DNA from: Plotosus lineatus
Taxonomy: Eukaryota; Chordata; Actinopteri; Siluriformes; Plotosidae
Assembly (NCBI GenBank): GCA_024760905.1
Contig: CM045735.1
Coordinates: 6,083,161 to 6,147,160, forward strand
DNA length: 64,000 bases
Reading direction: 5' to 3'
Every line of letters begins with the position of its first letter. Position 1 is the first letter of the stretch. The translations under genes and the position numbers were made by a program. A model generated the notes under the pieces. It saw only the letters and a program-made list of their open reading frames with translations, was not told the DNA's origin and ran no database searches. Of the stretch, positions 55,763-64,000 are shown piece by piece.

Positions 55763-56074
55763 CATGACACTGCAGTTTAAAAAGAGGCGGGTGGCTAGCA
55801 TCGCATGTTGTAGAGGGGCATATGAATGCTTTCACCAATCCCTGGTTGTTGGTGGTTGTGTGATAGGGATGGCAAAACGTGATTATATTAAGGGGAAAAT
55901 GGGGAAAACAACAACAACAACAACAGCAATCACAAATTAATTATATCCTGAATGTCAGCTGATTTGGGAAATGATTGAAGATGTTGAGATCCATTATTCC
56001 CTAAAAGAAAGAAAATAAGAAGCTTTTGATGGCTCATGCCTCATAAAATGTTTATAATAAAGTTAATCTAATAT
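55763..56074. other. Unassigned intron 3 DNA
   Basis: A short (CAA)n at 55908-55925; nothing else. Confidence 0.35.
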
Positions 56075-56295
56075 GAAGGGCGGCATAGAGGTGTAGTGGT
56101 TCACACGTCTGCTTCACAGCAAGAGGCTCCCGGGTTTGAATTCTGTGCTCAGGTGTTTCCGTGTGGAATTCGCAAGTTCTCCGCATGTTTGCACGGGCTT
56201 TCCTCCAGGAATTCCAGTTTCCTTCTATAGTCCAAAGACATGCAGGTTAAACTAATTGCTTGTTTAAAATTACCTCTAGGTGTAAATGTGAACAG

Positions 56296-56331
<36 letters not shown>

Positions 56332-56410
56332 TACTGCAATGGTCCAGTGTCGGCTAAGATAGGCACCAGCATTAGAATGAGCGAGCGGTCTGGCAAATAA
56401 ATGAATGATT
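56075..56410 (+). repeat. Family A SINE
   Basis: Full copy: ggtgtagtggttcacacgtc, B-box-like gggtttgaattctg, core, (TG)n at 56299-56330, tail gataggcaccagcattagaa. Confidence 0.72.
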
Positions 56411-56478
56411 TAATATGCGGAAAGTCTAAAACATGTGTCATGAAGTGTTTGGAAATGTAATAAATAAATTCACGTTTG

Positions 56479-56479
<1 letters not shown>

Positions 56480-56517
<38 letters not shown>

Positions 56518-56552
56518 AGAGAGAGAGCGAGAGAGAGAGAGAGCGAGAGATA
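56480..56552. repeat. (TG)n(GA)n microsatellite
   Basis: About 36 bp (TG)n followed by about 33 bp of GA-rich repeat. Confidence 0.92.
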
Positions 56553-56712
56553 GAGACACACATGTTCTTCATTTAAATATATCTTCTCATACTGAAACAA
56601 CAACATTCCTGTTGTTCCACTGGTGCAGTGTGTCAGAGGAGAGTTCACTTCCTGCAGTGCTGCTGCTTCTTCTGCTGTGTGTCCTCACCTTCACCTTCAA
56701 ACATCCTCTGAG

Positions 56713-56769
56713 ACACACACACACTGACACACACACACACACACACACTGACACACACACACACACACT

Positions 56770-56812
<43 letters not shown>
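56713..56812. repeat. (CA)n microsatellite with periodic CTGA
   Basis: (CA)n interrupted regularly by ctgacacac, then 48 bp uninterrupted (CA)n. Confidence 0.95.
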
Positions 56813-56815
<3 letters not shown>

Positions 56816-57072
56816 GTTTTCTACAGATGGCACCACGGCCTTTGCTCCAGGAGTGGCCATCTCAGCACTACTGTTTCCATTTCGGTTGGCCCGATTTTTC
56901 AGCTGAGACTCACGACTTGATCTACGCTGCAGTCCAGAACTGTAATTACTGTGCACCGGTGACACCCTTACAGAAAACGCAGTAATTAGGATTGTTTTCA
57001 TGGGCCTGTGTTGTGGTTGAGAGTGATGTTGATGACAGGAGCATCTCCGTGAGGTGTGTTTACTCTGTATGA

Positions 57073-57076
<4 letters not shown>

Positions 57077-57131
<55 letters not shown>

Positions 57132-57142
57132 TGTGTGTGTGT
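57077..57142. repeat. (TG)n microsatellite
   Basis: About 65 bp of (TG)n with one GG interruption. Confidence 0.95.
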
Positions 57143-57499
57143 TAGGAGATCAAATGAAGTTAGAAGCTTTGCCGGCTGATTTATAGCTTTATAGTTTCAC
57201 CCTTCGCTGTGGCATGCGGTGTATATACACGTGCACCTGGATATGTTTTTATTATCCTGCCCTCCAGGATTACTGTAGGCCAGGTGGATATGTTTTTCTT
57301 TAACCGATGTTGTCTGGTGGAAGGAAAGTGGTTAAAGTCACTGATTTACCCAGAATAAACCAAATAAAATAAATAAATAAATAGTTTAAAATAGTCACTT
57401 AAAAGTGTGTGCTTGGTTAATAATGCAAAAGAAAAAAATCCTAAAGGAGGCCAAAAGTTTTTGTACTTTACCTCAAAGGAGATAATTAGTTTTTAATCC
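57143..57499. other. Unassigned intron 3 DNA
   Basis: AAAT-rich run near 57365-57382; no gene. Confidence 0.35.
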
Positions 57500-57670
57500 A
57501 GAGGGCGTGGCAGCTGTCTCTTCCACCCAGCAGTTAGAAGGTATTGCGTTCGAGTCCCAGGGTCAGTTCATGTGTTCCTGTGTGGAGTTTGCATGTTCTC
57601 GCTCGGCTCGTGTGGGTTATCTCCAGGTGTGCTGGTTTCCACACACACACGCACACCCACACACACTTCA
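57500..57670 (+). repeat. Family A SINE, 3' truncated
   Basis: gcagctgtctcttccaccca, B box gcgttcgagtcccag, core, ending in a short CA-rich patch. Confidence 0.6.
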
Positions 57671-57837
57671 AAACAAAATTTTGCCAGGGGGTTTAAATAT
57701 GTGGGTTGGAAGAGGATTAAGGACCCGCGGACTTAACACGGGCTTGAAAATACACAACGGCAATGTGAGGAAACGGTGGTGGGGACTGGTGTACGCGTCC
57801 AGGATCTCTGACTTTTAGGCTTGAGGCTCAGGGTCGA

Positions 57838-60800
57838 CGACCACAGCATGAGGACGGCAACAGTTTAATACAGTACCTTACAAGAGACCAGTTGTTCTTG
57901 TACAGTATACTACAGGGGCAGTAGTATTTATTCAGTACCTTAGAGAGGGCCAATGGTTTTAACACAGTACCCAATGAGAGGTGGGTGGGTGGGGGGTTAA
58001 TTTTTATACAATACCATGAGGGGGCCAAAGGGTTTTATACAATATCGTAGTGGATGGAGATAATATTTTTATGCAGCAATTTCCGGGAGCCAATCATTTT
58101 TGTATTATACTTTAGAGTTAGCCAATAGTTTTTAATCAGTATATTAACTGGGGCCAATGGTGTGTAGGCAGTACCTTAGGGGACCAATGTTTTTCACACC
58201 GTATCCAATCGGGGGTCATTAATTATTTATAGCTTACCATAAGTGGGGGCCAATGGTTTTTATACATTTTATACAAAAAATTACAGCGGGCAATATTTTT
58301 ATGCAGCATCTTATAGGGGCCATTAATTTTTACACAGTATATTAAAAGAGGCCGATAATTTTTATACAGTATACTAAAGGGGCCCATTAGCATGAAGACG
58401 GTACCTTGGAGGGGACCAGTTATTCGTTTACAGTAAACTACAAGGGCCAATAGTATATAGGCAGTACCTTAGGGGACAAATGTATTTAACACTATACCCA
58501 GTAGGGGCCATTAATTATTTATACAGTACTATGAGGGGGCCAGTGGCTTTTATACAATATCGTAGTGGATGGAGATAATATTTTTATGCAGTAATTTCCA
58601 GGAGCCAATAATTTTTACATCGTAATTTAGAGTTAGCCAATAGTTTTTAATCAGTATATTAACTGGGGCCAATGGTAGGTAGGCAGTACCTTAGGGGACC
58701 AATGTTTTTCACACCGTATCCAATCGTGGGTCATTAATTATTTATAGCTTACCATAAGTGGGGGCCAATGGTTTTTATACATTTTTTTATACAAAAAATT
58801 ACAGCGGGCAATATTTTTATGCGGCATCTTACAGGGGCCATTAATTTTTACACAGTATATTAAAAGAGGCCAATAATTTTTATACAGTATACTAAAGGGG
58901 CCCAATAGCATGACGACGGTACCTTAGAGGGGACCAGTTATTCGTTTACAGTAAACTACAGGGGCCAATAGTATATAGGCAGTACCTTAGGGGACAAATG
59001 TATTTAACACTATACCCAGTAGGGGCCATTAATTATTTATACAGTACTATGAGGGGGCCAGTGGCTTTTATACAATATCGTAGTGGATGGAGATAATATT
59101 TTTATGCAGTAATTTCCAGGAGCCAATAATTTTTACGTCGTAATTTAGAGTTAGCCAATAGTTTTTAATCAGTATATTAACTGGGGCCAATGGTGGGTAG
59201 GCAGTACCTTAGGGGACCAATGTTTTTCACACCGTATCCAATCGGGGGTCATTAATTATTTATAGCTTACCATAAGTGGGGGCCAATGGTTTTTATACAT
59301 TTTATACAAAAAATTACAGCGGGCAATATTTTTATGCAGCATCTTACAGGGGCCATTAATTTTTACACAGTATATTAAAAGAGGCCAATAACTTTTATAC
59401 AGTATACTAAAGGGGCCCAATAGCATGTAGACGGTACCTTAGAGGGGACCAGTTATTTGTGTACAATAAACTACAGGGGCCAATAGTATATAGGCAGTAC
59501 CTTAGTGGACAAATGTATTTAACACTATACCCAGTAGGGGCCATTAATTATTTATACAATACATTGAGGGGGCCAGTGGCTTTTATACATTTTAGACAAA
59601 ACTTTATACGGTGCAATATTTTTATGCACCATCTTCCAGGGGACATTCATTTTTATATAGTGTTTATAAAGGGGGCCAATCATTTTTATACAGTGTATTA
59701 AAGGAGGCCAATAGCATGTAGACAGTATTTTAGAGGGGACCAATTGTTTGTGCACACTAAATTACAGGGGCCATTAATGTGTGAACAATGCCTTAGGGGA
59801 ACAATGTTTTTAACACCGTACCCAGTAGGGGTCATTAATTATTTATACAGTACCATAAGGGGCCCAGTGGCTTTTAAACAAAAAAAAAAAAACACAGGGG
59901 GCAATGTTTTCATGCACCATCTTCCAGGGGCCATTCAGTTTTATATACAGTACTGTAGTGTTTTATCGGGGCCAATACTTTTTAAACAGTATAATAAAGG
60001 GGCCCAATAGCATGTAGACGGTACTTTAGAGGGAACCAGTTGTTCGTATACAGTAAATTATAGGGGCCAGTAGTATATAGGCAGTACCTTAGGGGACAAA
60101 TGTATTTAACACTTTACCCAGTAGGGGCCATTCATTATTTATGCAGTACCATGAGGGGGGCCAGTGGCTTTTATACAAAAAAAACCAAGGAGCAATATTT
60201 TTATGCACCATCTTCCAGGGGCCATTCATTTTATATAGTGTTTTATAGAGGGTCAATAATTTTTATACAGTATATTAAAGAGGGCCAATAGTATGTAGAC
60301 GGTATCTTAGAGGGGACCAATTGTTTGTACACAGTAAATTACAGGGGCCATTAGTGTATAGACAGTACCTTGGGGGAACAATGTTTTTAACATCGTACCC
60401 AGTAGGGGCCATTGATTATTTATGCAGTACCATGAGGGGGCCAGTGGTTTTTATACGATATCTTAAAGTGGGACACTATTTTTTTAACGGTATCTTCTAT
60501 AGGACAATAATTTTTACATAGTACTTTAGAGGAGGAGGGGGGGTGGCGTAATGGTTAGGGTGCTGCTCTCATGATCAGGAGGTTGTGTGTTCAAATCCCA
60601 GTTAGACCCCCACTGTGCTAAGACCCCTGGGCTAGGTCTTAACCACAAGTGTGCCTCTGTTCACCCAGCAGTATAAATGGGTTCCAGTAAAAATATACTG
60701 GGAAGGTAACCTGTGATGGACTAGCGTCCCCTCCAGGAGGAGGTGAACTCGTAGTCACCTCACGCTTTGGAAACCAGGGATAAGCACTGGCCTGGTGAGC

Positions 60801-60957
60801 CACCATGGCACGGGTACCTTGTTACTTTGGGGGGGCGCAATAGATTTTCTACAACATATTACAGGGGCCAGTGGGATGTCGACAGTATTTTGAGAGAGGG
60901 CCAATGTTTTTAATACAACACCCAATAAGAAGGCCAATGATTTTTATACAGTAGATT
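57838..60957. repeat. 3.1-kb minisatellite with higher-order structure
   Basis: Built from roughly 32-bp units of the form cagtaccttagaggggccaatagtttttata. A higher-order block of about 515-518 bp is tandemly repeated three times (about 58010-58525, 58526-59043, 59044-59562), with block copies far more alike than neighbouring units. From 59532 a second register of about 284-291 bp appears (gggccattaattatttatac near 59532, 59829, 60119, 60403). It is interrupted by a family C SINE at 60535-60822. Confidence 0.93.
60535..60822 (+). repeat. Family C SINE inserted in the minisatellite
   Basis: gtggcgtaatggttagggtg, gtgttcaaatcccag, taagacccctgggctaggtc, ending gtgagccaccatggcacgg. Minisatellite units resume at 60823. 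Confidence 0.85.
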
Positions 60958-61454
60958 TTTACGAGGCTAAATCTGATGTGAACTTTTGAACTGCTGGAAG
61001 AAATTTGAGGATTTAGGGGGTGTTTTATGGACTCCTTCCATCTTGTTTATATACGAACACCCAACATCAGGCAATTTTCTCAGATTTATTCCTTGTTTAT
61101 TCTTCAAAGTCTGTTTCTTGAATGCTCACATCTGCCAGTCCTGTTCAGAAAACGCCAAGCTATGTCTTTTGTTTTGACTCATGATGCCAGTGTGTGCGCA
61201 TCCATCTGGCAAGGAATCCTCGTGGATTTCTCCAAGAGCCATGTGTGTTACTCGCAGACCTCTGGAATTTGAGTGTGCATCTGCAGTATCGTCTTGTGGT
61301 TATGGGTGGTTTCTGTCTGTTTTTTTTTTTTTTTTTTTTAGTCGAGAGTTCAGACTTATCTTAACAGAGGAGGTTTATAAAAGCTCAGACGTCCAGTAGA
61401 AAACGTTTATCATGGGGAATGTTACACTATATGTTTGGCACATTGTGAGATTTA
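60958..61454. other. Unassigned intron 3 DNA
   Basis: Poly(T) at 61320-61339. No gene. Confidence 0.35.
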
Positions 61455-61710
61455 GTTAATCCGGTTCATTTTCTGTAACCGCTTAATCCTAATTAGGGTC
61501 GCGGGGAGGCTGGCGCCCATCCCAGCCAACTTCGGGCGAGGGCAGAGTACACCCTGGATGGCTCTCCAGGCCATCGCAGGGCGGAAACACGCCTACGGCT
61601 CTGCAGCCTACTCTTGTCGAAAGTCAGCAAAGGTTCTTTTACATGCCTCACACCATAGACAGTGACAGACATGGCCGGCCTTTGATAACCCAGTTAGCTC
61701 CACTGGGGAC
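61455..61710 (-). repeat. Family B SINE, head truncated
   Basis: tctgtaaccgcttaatccta ... gataacccagttagctccac. Confidence 0.74.
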
Positions 61711-61744
61711 ATTGTGAGATTCTCATCCATATTTGCATTTCTAA

Positions 61745-62000
61745 GTTTACATTCATTAATATATTTTCTGAACCAATTAAACAAACCTAATTAGGGTCAT
61801 AGGGAGGCTGGTGCTCATCTCAGCCGAGTACACCCTGGACGGCTCACCAGGCCATCGCAGGGCAGAAACACCCTGATGGCCAAGCAAGTACACTTTACGA
61901 AAGTCAGCGGTGGTTCTTTTACCTGAACCTCTCACCACAGACAGTGAGAGACATGGCCGGCCTGTGGTAACCCAGTTGGCTGCACTGGGGTACAAGTTTT
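61745..62000 (-). repeat. Family B SINE, head truncated
   Basis: ctgaaccaattaaacaaacc ... gtaacccagttggctgcact. It is 35 bp from the previous copy and cut at nearly the same place. Confidence 0.7.
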
Positions 62001-62704
62001 CAGTGAATTGATATTCTGTAGATGGGAAAAAAACTCTTTTAGTAGCTGAGATCAGAGACGTTCACAGTGATGGGGAGCACTATTATAGACTAGCACCCCA
62101 TTTTCACCCGTAGTTGACGGGATGTGACTGCAGGTTTTGCGAGATGTGGTTTGTTGTTCAAATTTTAAATACCAGGGATGTGCAGAGTAATTCACTTCAG
62201 TTTATTTGCTAACTCTGTGCATCACGCAGGTCGGTTGCAAACCACAGCTCTGTAAACCGAGTGTATCAGTGATGCTGTACCAGTGAAGGCAGACGCAGAT
62301 TTTTTTTCAGCACAGCACCGAACAAACACATGGCCAGCCCTTCTGTGGCGCTCTATATTTAGGATTTTGGCCAAGCAGAGAGTGGTGCATTGAAACCTTT
62401 TACCCTTGAAATATGATGACTGTGGTGACATTGTGATCGCTGGTTGACTGTGGCAGTGATTGTGGAACGTTGATGCAGGTTATACGTTTGAAGCAGGTTG
62501 ACTTGTGATTGGGCTCAGGTGGCCTGGATCGCTGATGAGATGCATCTCATAAAATGATTCCAATGCATAAATATATGAATATAAACACACACACACACGT
62601 GCGTGCGCGCGCACATACAGTACATGCATATATCCAGGCCACTCCCTTCTCCACAGCAGATGATGTGGGTGTCTGATGAAGTCACTAAGGCCACGCCCAA
62701 TCAT
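62001..62704. other. Unassigned intron 3 DNA
   Basis: Short (CA)n(GC)n patch at 62584-62612. No gene. Confidence 0.35.
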
Positions 62705-62890
62705 TTGCATTTACAACATTTGGCAGCAGACACCCTTATCCAGTGTGACTCACAATTATCATTTTTATACAACTGAGCAGTTGAGGCTTAAGGGCCTTAC
62801 TCAAGGGCCCAACAGTGGTGGTACTGGGAATTGAAAAGCCTGACCTTCGGATCAGTAACCCGGTGCCTTAACCACTAAGCCAGTACACCC
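62705..62890 (-). repeat. tRNA-related repeat (family D)
   Basis: acaacatttggcagcagaca cccttatccagtgtgactca ... caagggcccaacagtggtgg ... ccttaaccactaagccagta. This is a pattern common in fish genomes; the tRNA-like end is on the right. Confidence 0.6.
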
Positions 62891-63209
62891 TCTGAATGCC
62901 CTCAATCATCAGAAAGATACAGCCTGTGAAGTTGCATTTTTAGGAAATGGCCGCATCCCATCCCAAAATTTTATTGTCGTTTTGCTTACTTGTGTCTCCA
63001 GAACACGAGACGCATGGAAGCAAGGAAATGCGTTTAAAGAGAAACACTGTTTATATGCAGGCAACGTCATGTAAGATCAATAATGGCTCAGTGGATAACT
63101 GATCCAAAGGTTGGGGGTTGTGTAAAAATGACAAACGTAAGCCCCTCTGGTGGAATATTTATATGTTTGCATGCAGCTCTTCCATTAAAACTGCTCTTGT
63201 AGATCCTCA
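62891..63209. other. Unassigned intron 3 DNA
   Basis: A tiny family B head echo (ccaaaggttgggggttgtg) at 63103-63121; otherwise nothing. Confidence 0.35.
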
Positions 63210-63440
63210 CTGTGTAGACCCGTTGCTTGTGTGGGTTTTTACTCAGGTACTCCAGTTTCCTCCTACCGTGTAAGGGCATCATACCCATTAGGCTAGCTGG
63301 CTGTTCCAAATTGCCCCTAGATGTGTGATCATGTTTCTCGGTCGTGCAATGGACTTGTGAGGTGTCCACGGTGTAACCCACCTTCTCCCAGATCCTCATG
63401 ACCCTTGAAGGACCACACAGTTCAGCAAATGAGTGACTGT
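63210..63440 (+). repeat. Family A SINE
   Basis: gtgtgggtttttactcaggt, core, tail catgacccttgaaggaccac. Confidence 0.62.
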
Positions 63441-64000
63441 GTGACTTGACTGCTTGTGTGGGGTTTCTTCTGAGTACAGGGATCCCTCACTTTCCGCAGT
63501 TAATGGGGACCGAGGACCCCCACTCTTGCGCGCGGTAGGATCAACCCCCCTGACTGATGTATACGTACATGTATATAATATACATAAATACATATTTAAC
63601 ACTATTAATGCTTATAATAACAATTAAACATTCAAAAATAATGCATAAAATGTAAATAAAATATAAATGTACACACATACAGAGGCGTGCATCACATAAA
63701 AATATAAGTAGTTTTGTTGGGGGGTTTTGGGTTGTACAGTATTTTTGTTTTTTGTTTGGGGATTTTTGCATAGTTGGCCTTGTTTCGCGGCATTTTCCTT
63801 AACTTTTCCCCCTATTCTTCCTTAATTTCCTTATTTTTTATTTTTCTATGGATATTTTTTAAAAACCCACGATGCACTGAAGCCCGAAGTAGCGAGGGCT
63901 CGCTGTACTCCGGTTTCCTGTCACAGTCTTAAGACATACACCTTCGGTTAACCGGCTGTTAGGCGTGAGTGTTCATAGTTGTGTGTGTGTGTGTGTGTGT
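63441..64000 (+). repeat. Family A SINE split by a pogo-like MITE, running off the edge
   Basis: gcttgtgtggggtttcttct plus gagTA (to 63476) and TActccggtttcctgtcaca (63906 onward) rejoin to the SINE core. (TG)n begins at 63978. Confidence 0.8.
63477..63905. mobile_element. Pogo-like MITE, 429 bp, nested in a SINE
   Basis: TA at 63475-63476 and 63906-63907. Left end CAGGGATCCCTCACTTTCCG; right end, reversed, CAGCGAGCCCTCGCTACTTC. Same family as 32907-33427. Confidence 0.88.

Larger units (their letters stand above)
46550..64000 (+). other. ADAMTS intron 3, incomplete
   Basis: This begins at the phase-1 donor gtcagg and has no acceptor in the window. It contains a polyT run (46687-46712), a Tigger-type element, many SINEs and a 3.1-kb minisatellite. 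Confidence 0.75.

Noticed and set aside
57838..60957. CRISPR array
   Set aside because: The unit length looked superficially similar, but units are contiguous variants without unique spacers, the setting is a vertebrate intron, and there are no cas genes.

Overview
This is vertebrate nuclear DNA, almost certainly from a teleost fish; a catfish-like genome is my guess, resting only on repeat content. The support is one split gene with GT-AG introns, dense (TG)n/(CA)n microsatellites, tRNA-derived SINEs related to the fish DANA/mermaid type, and many small DNA-transposon derivatives with Tc1-mariner/pogo-Tigger, hAT, Harbinger and piggyBac hallmarks. Nothing looks prokaryotic, and there is no CRISPR array or operon.

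The only host gene I can support is the 5' end of an ADAMTS metalloprotease of the procollagen N-proteinase clade (ADAMTS2/3/14, best fit ADAMTS2), on the + strand. Exon 1 (signal peptide, 13095-13182), exon 2 (propeptide, 15756-16135) and exon 3 (propeptide, 46381-46549) join in frame (phases 1, 0, 1). Introns 1 and 2 are 2573 bp and 30245 bp, and intron 3 runs off the right edge. The catalytic, disintegrin and thrombospondin exons are not in the window.

Layout: 1-12183, gene-free upstream DNA with SINEs, a dead Tc1 transposase and a Harbinger-like element carrying a 100-bp palindrome with a hammerhead-ribozyme fold. 12184-13029, an hAT-like element with an 8-bp target duplication ending 65 bp before the start codon. 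13183-15755, intron 1 with a G-free 34-bp minisatellite and a (TG)n tract at the splice acceptor. 16136-46380, intron 2, with a 0.7-kb GA-only tract and many nested transposons. 46550-64000, intron 3, with a 3.1-kb minisatellite of about 32-bp units showing higher-order periods near 517 and 290 bp.

The strongest evidence lies in nested insertions whose target-site duplications can be read directly: TAA (Harbinger), TTAA (piggyBac), TA (Tigger/pogo), 8 bp (hAT), and 13-23 bp duplications flanking SINE and LINE copies. They give an insertion history and suggest a SINE-LINE pair sharing a 3' tail. SINE edges are read by eye and may be off by 10-20 bp.
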